Origin: Listeria cossartiae subsp. cossartiae | GTDB taxonomy: Bacteria > Bacillota > Bacilli > Lactobacillales > Listeriaceae | NCBI RefSeq assembly: GCF_014224155.1 | Contig: NZ_JAASUI010000006.1 | Location: 35,545 to 99,544, forward strand | Length of the DNA stretch: 64,000 nucleotides | Reading direction: 5' to 3' | Shown here: positions 24,912-33,802 of the stretch, one piece after another | Layout: each line of letters opens with the position of its first letter | How positions within the stretch are numbered: the first letter of the stretch is position 1 | Translations under genes and position numbers: made by a program | Notes under the pieces: model-generated | The model's database searches: none | Seen by the model: only the letters and a program-made list of their open reading frames with translations | Told to the model about the DNA's origin: nothing

Positions 24912-25146
24912 TACTATTCACGTGGTTCCACCTCAATTTACCGATACTTCGCAGTACCAGCCTCCGTTAGTTCGAGACTAACAAGCTATAACGGGCTTAC
25001 CCCGAGTTCACCTACTCACTTATGCTTCAGCAAACCAGCTCCGAGATGTGTTCGATGACGCTATCTTTATCCTTTCGCACCAACCAAGGACTCTCTTAAA
25101 AAGAATTACGCTCTACTTGTTCTGTTCGACGCTTTTACTTCTTCTT
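24864..25146 (-). ncRNA. T-box leader of the amino-acid transporter operon
   Basis: The minus strand shows all landmarks in order: an AGTA element (CAAGTAGAGCG), the AGAGAG bulge, the GGTTGGTGCGA apical loop, CGGAGCTGG before the specifier region, a second AGTA element (GAGTAGG), the GGGGTAAGCCCGTTAT stem, and the T-box AGGTGGAACCACG at 24921-24933. A terminator follows. Uncharged tRNA stabilises the antiterminator and turns the transporter on. By comparison with the layout of other leaders, the codon just before GCTGAA would be TTT (Phe), but I could not fold Stem I decisively, so the specificity is open. Confidence 0.92.
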
Positions 25147-25152
25147 GCTAAT

Positions 25153-25181
25153 ACTCTACCACGATAAAGCGACAGAGTCAA
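25153..25181 (-). promoter_or_regulatory. Promoter of the T-box leader
   Basis: The minus strand reads TTGACT (25176-25181), a 17-base spacer, then TAGAGT (25153-25158). The start point would be near 25146, which fits the 5' end of a T-box Stem I. Confidence 0.75.
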
Positions 25182-25195
25182 CCGTTTTTAATGAA

Positions 25196-25240
25196 ACAAA
25201 AAAGTGGTGCGCGAATTATCATCGTTCGCGTACCACTTTC
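25196..25240 (-). terminator. Terminator of the virR-virS operon
   Basis: AAAGTGGTACGCGAA and TTCGCGCACCACTTT arms form a 15-bp stem with one mismatch. T residues follow on the minus strand, just after the virS stop. Confidence 0.85.
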
Positions 25241-25242
25241 TC

Positions 25243-26283
25243 TTAATCTTTCGCAATCAGTAAATAGTCATCCTTCTGCTCAAAATAGATATTCACTTCT
25301 GTTCCCACGCCACTTTGAGATTGGATGCAAATTTCGTGGCCTAATTTTTTCGCCATTTGTTTAGCTAGGTATAATCCCATCCCCGTTGCTTTTTTCTCTT
25401 GGCGACCAATGTTACCAGTGAAACCTTGTTCAAATACACGAGGTAAGTCTTCCTCTTTAATCCCGCGGCCGTTATCTTTAATGTGAAGCACTTTCTTGCC
25501 AGATTCTTCCGTATCACACCAAATTTTTACTTCGCCGCCGCTTTCTGTGTATTTCAGTGCATTAGATAAGATTTGGTCCAAAATAAAACCAAGCCATTTA
25601 CTATCCGTTCGCACATCGATATCCACATTTTGCAAATCGAGCTTCATTTTTTTGCCAATGAAAAGTTTTGAATGACGTTTGACCGACTCGCGCACTACTG
25701 CTCCAAGATTTTGCTCCTGTATAAAGTAATCTTTCGAGAATGTATCCAGTCGTGAAAAATAAAGTGCCTGCATAACCAGTTTATCAATTGTCGTTAATTC
25801 TTCATCGATTTGTTTGAAAATCGTTTCGGTATCGTTTAAATCTGGATTATTAATCAACATTTTACTTGCAACGACCGGGGTTTTCACTTCATGCACCCAG
25901 TATAAAATAAAATCATGGTATTCTTGCTGTTTATCTTGTAACTTACTAATTGTGCGTAATTCTTCTTTATGCTTTTTCGCCATCAGCTGATTAAAAAATG
26001 CTTGTTCGCGAGTCCGCGGTTTTGGTAGTAATTCAATAATGTTTTCTTCAATCTCCCCGCTAACTAGCTCTTTCATTTCGCGCCAATAACTATATTTAAA
26101 GAAATAGCCGAGCACGAGGTATGAAAGTAAGAAGACTAACACAAAGACATATAAGTAAATGAAATTTCCAAGTGTTAATTTACTATTAGGATCGATTGAA
26201 ATTAATACACCGACAAAAAACATAATACTGCAAAAAAACAATAAGAAAAATCGTTTATCTTTTATATAACTCCACCAGTTCAT
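25243..26283 (-). CDS. virS: Sensor histidine kinase VirS (BceS-like intramembrane sensor)
   Basis: A 346-residue kinase. Two N-terminal helices (residues 11-60) are separated by only a few residues, so there is no extracellular sensing domain, as in BceS-type kinases that sense through a partner ABC transporter. The phosphorylated histidine lies in HEVKTPVV near residue 130. The N box is LDQILSNALKYT, G1 DNGRGIKEEDLP, F box VFEQGF, G2 GMGLYLAK. In Listeria VirS works with VirR and the VirAB transporter in response to cell-envelope antimicrobials and contributes to virulence. It is the last gene of the virR-started operon, four genes downstream of its response regulator. Confidence 0.93.
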   Translation of the reverse strand: MNWWSYIKDKRFFLLFFCSIMFFVGVLISIDPNSKLTLGNFIYLYVFVLVFLLSYLVLGYFFKYSYWREMKELVSGEIEENIIELLPKPRTREQAFFNQLMAKKHKEELRTISKLQDKQQEYHDFILYWVHEVKTPVVASKMLINNPDLNDTETIFKQIDEELTTIDKLVMQALYFSRLDTFSKDYFIQEQNLGAVVRESVKRHSKLFIGKKMKLDLQNVDIDVRTDSKWLGFILDQILSNALKYTESGGEVKIWCDTEESGKKVLHIKDNGRGIKEEDLPRVFEQGFTGNIGRQEKKATGMGLYLAKQMAKKLGHEICIQSQSGVGTEVNIYFEQKDDYLLIAKD

Positions 26284-26303
26284 ATCGTACCTCCTCGCTA
26301 TAG

Positions 26304-28046
26304 TTAGTTTACTTCATTTGGAATAATTTGAAACGTAGCAAAATCAAACAAACCTTGGTCTGTTAGTTTTAACTCTGGAATAACTGGTAATGTTAAGAAC
26401 GATAAAGTTAAAAATGGATCAAATCCTTTGGCATTACTAATTTGGTTAAAGGCTTTTAATAGCCCGGCTAGGTCCGTTTCTACTTCTTCGTACGGTTTAT
26501 CGCTTAGAAGTCCTGCAATCGGAAGCGCCAAATCATGAAGTACGTTTCCAGCGCCATCAACGACCGCAATTCCACCGCCCGTTTGAGTAATATGATCAAT
26601 TGCTGCTTTCATGGCTTCATCGCTGACACCAACTGCGACAATATTGTGGGAATCATGGGCGACAGTCGTGGCAATCGCGCCTTCTGTTAAACCAAATCCT
26701 TTTACGATACCAACACCTACACAACCAGTATCATGATGACGCTCTACCACGGCCATTTTGAGTAAATCGTTTTCCACGTTAGGAACAAATTTTCCATGTT
26801 GGATTGTGACTTGTTCAATACGTTTTTCGGTAAATAAACTGTTTGGTTGCATCCCGATGACATAGCACGTTTCTTTTGTTAAAGGTAATACTAAATCTTG
26901 TAATTGTAAATGATGATGGATGGGAGGTGACACAAATGGCACTACTGCTTGTTGTTTGAAAGCCGCTTCGTGACGCACGCCATTTTCTACGACTAATTCA
27001 CCGTTTTTTAAGACTTTGCTAATTTCTACGGTTTCTAAGTCTTGTAGGAAAACGATATCGGCTTGGTATCCCGCGGCAATCGCGCCGAGGTATGGTAAGT
27101 TATGACAATTGGCGGCATTAATCGTCGCCATTTGGATAGCCGTAATTGGTTCGATTCCATTATTGATTGCAAGCCTTATATTATAGTTAATCGAGCCTTC
27201 TGTAATTAAATCATTAATTAGTTTATCATCCGTGCAAAAGCAAAAACGATGGCTGTTTTTTTCGGATACGGCGGGAATCGTTTGGAGTAAATCGCGGCCG
27301 ACTGTCCCTTCACGCAACATGACAAACATACCAGCGCGTAACCGGTCTGTCGCTTCTTTCGCTGTTGTACTCTCATGGTCTGTCCGAATTCCAACTGCCA
27401 AATAATTATTCAAATCCGCGCTCGTTAATCCAGCCCCGTGACCATCGATTCGACCGCCTTCTTTTTTAGCATCAATAATTTTGGTTAAAATATCCGAACT
27501 ACCTTTGGCTACGGATGGAAAATCCATTACTTCTGCAAGACCGATTACTTTTTCATGTCGATACAATGGGTGGAGTTTTTCGGCATGTAGTGTTTCGCCG
27601 TTATGCTCGCCGTCTGTCGCTGGAACAGAGGAAGGAAGCATCACAAACATATCTAGCGGCGCCCCTTTGGCATCTTCTAGCATAAATTCGATTCCTTTTT
27701 CTCCGGCAACATTGGCGATTTCATGTGGATCAGTAACGATGGTTGTCACACCATTTGGTAGCAGCACACGGGCAAACTCGGCTGGCGTTACCATCGCACT
27801 TTCTACGTGAACATGGGCATCAATAAAACCAGGCGCAATAAACGCCCCTGCTGCATCGATGACTTTTTCTGCATCCGGAAAATCACCAATTCCAGCGATA
27901 TAGCCATTTTTAATCGCGATATCGCCGTCCATGATTTCTTCAGAAAAAACATTTATAATTCGTCCGTTTGTAATAACTAAATCTGCTTTTGCGCGACCGT
28001 CACTGACCGCAACACGTTCTTGCAGTTGTTTTAAATTCTCCACCAA
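26304..28046 (-). CDS. adeC: Adenine deaminase
   Basis: A 580-residue amidohydrolase that deaminates adenine to hypoxanthine plus ammonia in purine salvage. The metal-binding signature GFIDAHVHVESAMVTP near residues 74-90 and the VTDPHEIANVAG segment are typical of Ade/AdeC. The characteristic C-terminal domain includes VAHDSHNIVAVG and ITQTGGGIAVV. Length matches the family. It sits within the virR-virS transcript with short gaps (20 bp to virS, 16 bp from the preceding gene), so nucleobase salvage is co-expressed with the sensor. AGGTGAAATTTG precedes the ATG. Confidence 0.95.
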   Translation of the reverse strand: MVENLKQLQERVAVSDGRAKADLVITNGRIINVFSEEIMDGDIAIKNGYIAGIGDFPDAEKVIDAAGAFIAPGFIDAHVHVESAMVTPAEFARVLLPNGVTTIVTDPHEIANVAGEKGIEFMLEDAKGAPLDMFVMLPSSVPATDGEHNGETLHAEKLHPLYRHEKVIGLAEVMDFPSVAKGSSDILTKIIDAKKEGGRIDGHGAGLTSADLNNYLAVGIRTDHESTTAKEATDRLRAGMFVMLREGTVGRDLLQTIPAVSEKNSHRFCFCTDDKLINDLITEGSINYNIRLAINNGIEPITAIQMATINAANCHNLPYLGAIAAGYQADIVFLQDLETVEISKVLKNGELVVENGVRHEAAFKQQAVVPFVSPPIHHHLQLQDLVLPLTKETCYVIGMQPNSLFTEKRIEQVTIQHGKFVPNVENDLLKMAVVERHHDTGCVGVGIVKGFGLTEGAIATTVAHDSHNIVAVGVSDEAMKAAIDHITQTGGGIAVVDGAGNVLHDLALPIAGLLSDKPYEEVETDLAGLLKAFNQISNAKGFDPFLTLSFLTLPVIPELKLTDQGLFDFATFQIIPNEVN

Positions 28047-28062
28047 ATTTCACCTCCGTCAA

Positions 28063-28521
28063 TTAAGCTTCAAAAAAACCTTCATCAAGCAAGTAACCTT
28101 CCGCAGCTTCAAGAGTTGGGAAAACTGCTTCTAAATTTTCACCTGTATAAATAACCCACATTTTATTTTCGTATACGAGCGATAATTTTTCGCCGCTATT
28201 GTCTTTGTATATTTTTGTTAAGCCTTCTTTATAGCCATCCTCGTCACTATCCATAAATTCTTTTGCTTCGAGTAGTAAAACGCGAATTTCATTTTCCGAG
28301 TAATCTTTCACATTCACATAGCCTTGTTTGTCGAGCGGCTCTACTTCTAAAAATGGCGCGTAGACAAAAGCATTACCATTAGGATGAAGATGTTTGACGA
28401 TGATTTTTTTGTCTCGTTTACTCGCTGGATAGTGCACATTGATGCGCCCCATAGAAATTTCATGCAGTTCAAAACCGTCGATTGCTTCTATTAGCACCTT
28501 TTTTTCTTCAAAGTTTAACAT
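28063..28521 (-). CDS. Conserved hypothetical protein in the virR operon
   Basis: A 152-residue acidic, soluble protein without signal peptide or membrane segment. I do not recognise the family. It alternates beta-like stretches (RINVHYPAS, KIIVKHLHPNGNAFVYAPFLE) with charged segments, and its C-terminal GENLEAVFPTLEAAEGYLLDEG looks like a small alpha/beta unit. It lies 16 bp upstream of adeC and 21 bp downstream of the epimerase-like gene, within the virR-virS transcript. A role in that operon is only inferred from position. Confidence 0.8.
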   Translation of the reverse strand: MLNFEEKKVLIEAIDGFELHEISMGRINVHYPASKRDKKIIVKHLHPNGNAFVYAPFLEVEPLDKQGYVNVKDYSENEIRVLLLEAKEFMDSDEDGYKEGLTKIYKDNSGEKLSLVYENKMWVIYTGENLEAVFPTLEAAEGYLLDEGFFEA

Positions 28522-28542
28522 AGTGTATTTTTTCCTCCAAAA

Positions 28543-29418
28543 TTAATTTTCTTTTAAAATATCCGTCACTAAAGTCGGTAGCCATTCTTGTAAATCGTTA
28601 AAAATGAAACCAGCTTCTTTGGCTTTCGTATTATCTAAGTAATAGGTTTTTTCAAGGCCAAATGGGGAATCGTCCACATCATCAGTTACTGATTCCACTA
28701 GCGCCACTTCGCCTGTTTTCGCTTCGAGCATTTTGATAAAGCTATTTAACGCATACGTGCCGTCAGAAGCCGCATTAATTGGTCCAGTCAAATCAGACTC
28801 TACGCCAACCCATGCTAAAAAATGCGCCGCTTCATCGGAGGTAATAAAGCCAATTTCGGCTTGGCCATTACTAATCCCAATTTCTTCGTGATTTTTAATA
28901 TGGTCGATATGAAAATGCAGTCGCTTCGTATAATCATCAAGGCCAAGCACTATCGGAAAGCGAACCGCCACAACTGGAAAAGAAGCTTTTTGGAAAAATA
29001 CAGCTTCTGCAAGTCGTTTTCCTTCTCCGTAATCGAAATCTTCCTTATCCCCTATCACAATTTCATAATGTTTTGGATTAAAGTCATCTTCTACTAGTGC
29101 ACGTCCTTTTTGACTGTATACCGAAAGCGATGACGTATATATGTATCGTTTTACCTTTCCTTTGAAAGCATCTACTGCATAGAGCGCTTCTTTTGGAGAA
29201 AAACAAATATTATCGTAAATAACATCCCATTCTTCTTTTGCTAATTGAAATAAATCATCTCTTGATTCTCGGTTTAAAACGACCCGTTTGATAGAATCGC
29301 CAAAATCATCTTCTGTTTTTCCTCGTGTACCAATAGTTACATCATGCCCGTCCGAAATGAGTCTTTCCACTAACTTCTTTCCGAAAAAGCGCGTGCCACC
29401 AAATACTAAAACTTTCAT
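28543..29418 (-). CDS. NAD-dependent epimerase/dehydratase-family protein
   Basis: A 291-residue extended SDR-like protein. The nucleotide motif is VLVFGGTRFFGKKLVERL at the N-terminus, a YIYTSSLSVY strand follows, and YGEGKR near residue 130 fits the YxxxK catalytic pair. This subgroup resembles plastid-type mRNA-binding or sugar-nucleotide epimerases; the substrate is unknown. It is the first gene after virR in the same direction. A terminator-like hairpin at 29441-29485 lies between them and would reduce read-through. Confidence 0.82.
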   Translation of the reverse strand: MKVLVFGGTRFFGKKLVERLISDGHDVTIGTRGKTEDDFGDSIKRVVLNRESRDDLFQLAKEEWDVIYDNICFSPKEALYAVDAFKGKVKRYIYTSSLSVYSQKGRALVEDDFNPKHYEIVIGDKEDFDYGEGKRLAEAVFFQKASFPVVAVRFPIVLGLDDYTKRLHFHIDHIKNHEEIGISNGQAEIGFITSDEAAHFLAWVGVESDLTGPINAASDGTYALNSFIKMLEAKTGEVALVESVTDDVDDSPFGLEKTYYLDNTKAKEAGFIFNDLQEWLPTLVTDILKEN

Positions 29419-29440
29419 TTTGACTCCTCCTTAATTTACG

Positions 29441-29485
29441 AAAAACAGGAAGTTCGCGTTTGTTGGCGCTATCTTCCTGTTTTCT
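29441..29485 (-). terminator. Hairpin after virR
   Basis: Arms AACAGGAAG and CTTCCTGTT with a 20-base loop containing GCGCCAACAAACGCG, followed by TTTTTCG on the minus strand. It may be a partial terminator separating virR from the downstream genes. Confidence 0.65.
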
Positions 29486-29488
29486 TTC

Positions 29489-30166
29489 TCATTCAATCAT
29501 ATAACCTTGGCCTTTTTTCGTTTTGATAAATTCACCTAAACCAATTTCGGCTAGTTTTTTACGAATTCGCACGACGTTAACTGTCAACGTATTATCATCC
29601 ACAAAACTTTCATCTTCCCAAAGTGCGCGCATAATTTCGTCACGACTTACAATGCTACCTTTTTGTTTCATTAGTTCATATAAAATTAAAAATTCATTTT
29701 TAGTTAGCTCAATTTTATCTTCTAAATGTGTGAGAGTATTCGTATCGATGTGAAGGAAGACATTATTGTGCTCCATTACGTTAGCTTCTTCTAAATCTGC
29801 ATAAGAATATGTTCGTCTTAAAAGTGCGTTAATCCGCGCCATTAGTACATCGAGATCAACTGGCTTCTCAATATAATAATCTGCGCCCATATTCATGCCC
29901 ATAATTTGGTCCATTCGTGAATTACGCGATGATAAAAAGATAATCGGTACATTTGATACTTCACGGATTTGATTACACCAATAAAACCCATCAAAGAAAG
30001 GAAGATTGACATCTAAAATAACTAATTGGGGCTCAAAAGATAAGAACTCTTGTAAAATATTGTTAAAATCCTCTACTACGCCAATTTCAAATCCCCATTT
30101 ACTTAAATGTTTCCGGATGGTATCACGGATTACTTCATCATCTTCTACGATATATACCTTCACCAT
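29489..30166 (-). CDS. virR: Response regulator VirR (OmpR family)
   Basis: A 225-residue response regulator. The receiver has the acidic pair E8/D9/D10 and phospho-acceptor Asp52 (LVILDVNLP), with the conserved lysine in YYIEKPVD near residue 101. A winged-helix DNA-binding domain follows (VVRIRKKLAEIG...TKKGQGYMIE). In Listeria VirR controls dlt, mprF and other envelope genes and is needed for full virulence. GAGGGGGTACTAGAA precedes the ATG. It lies 61 bp after virB, with its own promoter whose -35 touches the end of virB. Confidence 0.94.
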   Translation of the reverse strand: MVKVYIVEDDEVIRDTIRKHLSKWGFEIGVVEDFNNILQEFLSFEPQLVILDVNLPFFDGFYWCNQIREVSNVPIIFLSSRNSRMDQIMGMNMGADYYIEKPVDLDVLMARINALLRRTYSYADLEEANVMEHNNVFLHIDTNTLTHLEDKIELTKNEFLILYELMKQKGSIVSRDEIMRALWEDESFVDDNTLTVNVVRIRKKLAEIGLGEFIKTKKGQGYMIE

Positions 30167-30198
30167 TTCTAGTACCCCCTCAGCAGAACTCTCTATTC

Positions 30199-30227
30199 AT
30201 TTTAGCTGAATTAGCCGTAAAAGCCAA
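30199..30227 (-). promoter_or_regulatory. virR promoter
   Basis: The minus strand reads TTGGCT (30222-30227), 17 bases, TAAAAT (30199-30204). The predicted leader is about 25-30 bases. Confidence 0.65.
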
Positions 30228-32207
30228 TTACTTTTTATTACCCATCACAATTTTGGTAAAAGAATCAATACATAAGAAGTAATATGCAGCATAACACACA
30301 ATATAAATGCCTGTTCCAATTAAAACGGGATACTTAATATTGTCCATTAAATTAATTGAAATACCCCATAAGGCAGCCATCGAATGCGCAATTCCGAAAA
30401 ATAACGGAATAACAAAAATCGGCCACACTTGCTTGGAAATGATCTTTCGTACTTCTTTTTCCGTTACACCTAACTTAAATAAAATATCAAACTTGGCTTT
30501 TTCTGATACGGCATCCGTTACGAGTTTAAAGTAAATAATGCTTCCTGTTGCTAAAAAGAAGACGACACCAATAAAAATACCAATAAATAATAACGAGCCT
30601 ACCAATGTCGAAATCAAATGATAATTCGTATAGTACGAAGAAACATTTTCTGAGAATAACGATGGCTCCCCGTCCACGATTGTTTGCACTTTTTTATCCA
30701 AACTTTCACTGTGATTTGGATTCGTGATATCAAACATCTCAACAGATTCCGGTGGGAAAAGTCGTTCCAAATCATCATAATAGTCATCGGATACAACGAG
30801 TGTTTCATAAGAAATTCCTGTATTAAAAATAGAAAACTCACGAAAATCCACGACTTTGATTGGCTTCATGTTTTTAGCAGAAGGTTCATTCGACTGAACA
30901 ACCATTTTACGTGTGAGCCATTTATCTTGAATTTCTGCTCGGGCATAATAGGTATTTTTCCCGAGTAAAATGGCATCCCCATATGCTAATTTTTTAGGTC
31001 GTTCAAAGTCAGCCCGCTGCCGTTCGCCGATTCGGATATACTCCGATTCAGATACAACCGTATGGATCATATTATCCATGCGCATCCTGTATTTTGGAAT
31101 ATCTTTATACTCCAGTACGGCGCTAACCATCTCCGCTTCCATCAAACTTTTTAGCTTATGGTCTTGGTCATCGTGGATAGTTTGAATAATCTCGGCTTCT
31201 TCTTTGGCTGAAATATCTAGCACCTGATAACTAGAAGGATTCTCCGCTGAAATATCATTGATTGTCCGTACATAAAAACTACTCATCGAGCCAATTATCG
31301 TCAGCGTTGTCGCACTCAACACAGCAATCATCGCAATCGTTCCAGCATTTTTCTTCAAGCGAAAACGCAGCGAAGTCACGCCGATAATATTCGTCCCATT
31401 ATAAAAGAAATGCTTATTATTATATAATTTCCGGATTAAATACGGCGTCCCGAACCTGACCATCAGCCAAGTTCCTAAAATAACCGCCCCAATAATTACT
31501 AAAATCAAATCAAAAAAATCATACTTCAGCCAAATGGGCGACTCTTCAATATTACTCGTTGCCAAATAATAACCAAAGATAATCAAAGCTAGCCCAATTA
31601 GCATAAATAAGAAAGAACCTTTAGCCACTTTCTCCTCTTTTTCATCATTTTTAAATAGTTGGCTTAAATTGTAACGTAAGACAATAAAAATCGCATAAAC
31701 AGATGTAAAAAGCATGATGCTAAAGAAGACGAGCATCGTATCAAGAATCGCTTTAAACGAGATAATAAATTCCGCATCTATCGCCAAGCCGACAATCCAA
31801 AATAAAACCATCGCAAACAATTTAGAGGAAAAAATACCAATTAAAACCCCAAACAAAGTCGCCAGCATATAGAGCATCGCATTTTCAAAAAACAATACTA
31901 AAACAACTTGCGATTTCCGCAAACCAAGCAATGAATAAAGTCCAATTTCCCGTTTTCGTCTTTTGAGAAAAAAACTATTAGAATAAAAGATAAAAAAGAA
32001 AATAAACAATATCAACATTAGACTTGCAGAAGAAAACATCGCTGGTCCGAATAGCTCCCAGCGCTTAAATACCGTTTCAATGAGCGGATTATACGATAAC
32101 GAAACAAAGGTAAAAAACACTAACACACAGACAATCAGCGAAACAAAATAAACAATATATTGATTAAAATTCTTTCGCATATTGGTCAGCGCGACTTTAA
32201 ATAACAT
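30228..32207 (-). CDS. virB: ABC transporter permease VirB (BceB type)
   Basis: A 659-residue membrane protein. Its ten predicted helices, with two FtsX-like regions and a large extracellular loop of about 200 residues between helices 7 and 8, are the BceB plan. The loop contains ISAENPSSYQVLDISAKEEAE and RMDNMIHTVV. Such transporters detect peptide antibiotics and signal to the partner kinase. I place the start at the ATG 32205-32207, eight bases after GGAGGTGG. This gives an 11-base overlap with virA. An upstream in-frame ATG at 32240 lies deep inside virA and lacks a ribosome binding site. Confidence 0.92.
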   Translation of the reverse strand: MLFKVALTNMRKNFNQYIVYFVSLIVCVLVFFTFVSLSYNPLIETVFKRWELFGPAMFSSASLMLILFIFFFIFYSNSFFLKRRKREIGLYSLLGLRKSQVVLVLFFENAMLYMLATLFGVLIGIFSSKLFAMVLFWIVGLAIDAEFIISFKAILDTMLVFFSIMLFTSVYAIFIVLRYNLSQLFKNDEKEEKVAKGSFLFMLIGLALIIFGYYLATSNIEESPIWLKYDFFDLILVIIGAVILGTWLMVRFGTPYLIRKLYNNKHFFYNGTNIIGVTSLRFRLKKNAGTIAMIAVLSATTLTIIGSMSSFYVRTINDISAENPSSYQVLDISAKEEAEIIQTIHDDQDHKLKSLMEAEMVSAVLEYKDIPKYRMRMDNMIHTVVSESEYIRIGERQRADFERPKKLAYGDAILLGKNTYYARAEIQDKWLTRKMVVQSNEPSAKNMKPIKVVDFREFSIFNTGISYETLVVSDDYYDDLERLFPPESVEMFDITNPNHSESLDKKVQTIVDGEPSLFSENVSSYYTNYHLISTLVGSLLFIGIFIGVVFFLATGSIIYFKLVTDAVSEKAKFDILFKLGVTEKEVRKIISKQVWPIFVIPLFFGIAHSMAALWGISINLMDNIKYPVLIGTGIYIVCYAAYYFLCIDSFTKIVMGNKK

Positions 32208-32964
32208 CGTTTTCGCCACCTCCAAGAAGCGCCAACACATCTAACACCTTTTGGAAAAATTGCTTTCTCGAACTTGTTCCGCGGTAGATTTCAGTGAAAA
32301 TTTCGCCGTCTTTAATAAACATAATTCTTTCGCAGTAACTGGCTGCAAAAGCATCGTGCGTTACCATCATAATCGTAGAATCGCGGACATCTTTTGCTTG
32401 GGAAAGTCCTTCTAACAAGTTTGTCGCAGCTTTGGAATCAAGTGCTCCTGTAGGTTCATCCGCAAAAATGAGTGTTGGTTCTGTAATCATCGCACGACAA
32501 ACCGCCGTTCTTTGTTTTTGTCCGCCAGATATTTCTGTAGGATATTTATTCCGCAGCTCATAAATCCCAAACTGACGCGCAATAATTTCAAAGCGCTCAT
32601 CTATTTCTGCTTGTTTTACGTGAGCGAGCGCTAGCGGTAAAACAATATTATCTTTTACTGTCATTGTATCTAACAAATTATAATCTTGGAAAATAAAACC
32701 AAGCTGATCACGTCTAAAAACCGCCAGCTCTTTCCCGTTCATTTGAGAAATTAGTTTCCCGCCGATTTCAATTTCTCCAGAAGTCGGCTTATCGATGGAG
32801 GATAACACATTTAATAACGTAGATTTCCCCGCACCAGAAGGACCCATGATGCCAACAAATGAGCCTTTTTGTATTTCTAAACTAATACTTCCGAGCGCAG
32901 AAAACAAATTTCCTTTGGATCCGTATACTTTTCTAACTTTATGCGCCTTTAGCACTGTTTCCAT
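32197..32964 (-). CDS. virA: ABC transporter ATP-binding protein VirA (BceA type)
   Basis: A 255-residue ATPase of the MacB/BceA subgroup. Walker A is GPSGAGKSTLL, the Q-loop lies in FIFQDYNLLDTM, the signature is ISGGQKQRTAVCRAM, Walker B is LIFADEPTGALDS and the switch histidine lies in MVTHDAF. It powers VirB; together they form the detoxification and sensing module for VirS/VirR. GGGAGGAATACA precedes the ATG. A sigma-A-type promoter lies about 60 bp upstream. Confidence 0.93.
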   Translation of the reverse strand: METVLKAHKVRKVYGSKGNLFSALGSISLEIQKGSFVGIMGPSGAGKSTLLNVLSSIDKPTSGEIEIGGKLISQMNGKELAVFRRDQLGFIFQDYNLLDTMTVKDNIVLPLALAHVKQAEIDERFEIIARQFGIYELRNKYPTEISGGQKQRTAVCRAMITEPTLIFADEPTGALDSKAATNLLEGLSQAKDVRDSTIMMVTHDAFAASYCERIMFIKDGEIFTEIYRGTSSRKQFFQKVLDVLALLGGGENDVI

Positions 32965-33019
32965 TGTATTCCTCCCGTTACGTTCATTATTTGGTTATTT
33001 TACCTTACTTTTAACCAAG

Positions 33020-33048
33020 ATACTATGGGCTATAGTTGTATTTATCAA
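33020..33048 (-). promoter_or_regulatory. virAB promoter
   Basis: The minus strand reads TTGATA (33043-33048), a 17-base spacer, then TAGTAT (33020-33025). The VirR binding site could not be identified by eye. Confidence 0.6.
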
Positions 33049-33094
33049 AAAAATCATCTCCCTATTTTAATAAAAACAGACAAATGATTTTTCT
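33048..33094 (-). terminator. Possible weak terminator of the 169-residue membrane protein gene
   Basis: AAAAATCAT and ATGATTTTT arms pair around a loop of about 28 bases and T residues follow on the minus strand. The stem is almost only A-T. Confidence 0.35.
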
Positions 33095-33096
33095 TC

Positions 33097-33606
33097 TTAT
33101 TTCTTTTCTACGAAGATTTCTGTACCAATTGTTTCGTCATCTGTATAAGTTTCTCGCATGGATTGAATGAGTTTTTCCAATTCTTCTAAACTGATGGAAA
33201 CATCCGCGGCAACGATATCCCAGGCTATTTCCGCTCTTCCATTAATTGATGTCATGATTTTTAATCTACCTTGCGAAAAGAGCATAATCGCCGGCTTTTT
33301 CAATTCAGTTGCTTTTATTTCATTCCACGATTTGAAATCGCCACGGTAAGCAACTCCCCGTTCTGTTAATTCTACTGTTGGATTGAGATTAATTAAACGA
33401 AGCAACGGACGTAACACACACAGCCCGATAAACACGAGTAAAATGATTTCTTCTATGCCGTTCACACCTTTAATATGACTAAAAATAACGTAAAGCAATA
33501 ACCCCACTGCCATCCAAAGTAAACAACTGGAAAAAATCAAGCGTCGATTTACGCCAAATTCGATTTTCTCTGTTTTTTCTGCTTGTTCTAGCTCATCTTC
33601 TATCAT
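33097..33606 (-). CDS. Small membrane protein with a PH-like C-terminal domain, unknown function
   Basis: A 169-residue protein. A short acidic N-terminus precedes two hydrophobic helices (LIFSSCLLWMAVGLLLYVIF and EEIILLVFIGLCVLRPLLRLI). A C-terminal domain of about 90 residues (VELTERGVAYRGDFKSWNEIKATEL) resembles the bacterial PH-like domains found in small two-helix membrane proteins. Function is not known. It lies immediately upstream of virAB in the same direction, and its expression together with them is possible. GGAGGAAAAAA precedes the ATG. Confidence 0.75.
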   Translation of the reverse strand: MIEDELEQAEKTEKIEFGVNRRLIFSSCLLWMAVGLLLYVIFSHIKGVNGIEEIILLVFIGLCVLRPLLRLINLNPTVELTERGVAYRGDFKSWNEIKATELKKPAIMLFSQGRLKIMTSINGRAEIAWDIVAADVSISLEELEKLIQSMRETYTDDETIGTEIFVEKK

Positions 33607-33718
33607 TTTTTTCCTCCAGTTTCACAGCTCTATTATTTCTATTGTACTAGAAATATACTACAATGGAAAGGAGGCTTTCTTTTTTCTGTAGAATAGCTCT
33701 CCAAATAATAAATTTCGG

Positions 33719-33746
33719 TTGACCTTTTTAGCATTTGTGATATAAT
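33719..33746 (+). promoter_or_regulatory. aroK promoter
   Basis: TTGACC (33719-33724), a 16-base spacer, TATAAT (33741-33746). It directs transcription into the shikimate kinase gene. Confidence 0.7.
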
Positions 33747-33802
33747 TTCTTTAATGCTTTTATGTAGTAAAATGTAATAATCAAATAAAGGAGGAGAACA
33801 TC

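Noticed and set aside
24841..24936. N-terminal extension of the amino-acid permease
   Set aside because: The extra 32 codons translate the T-box terminator hairpin; the correct ATG has AAGGAGCG upstream.
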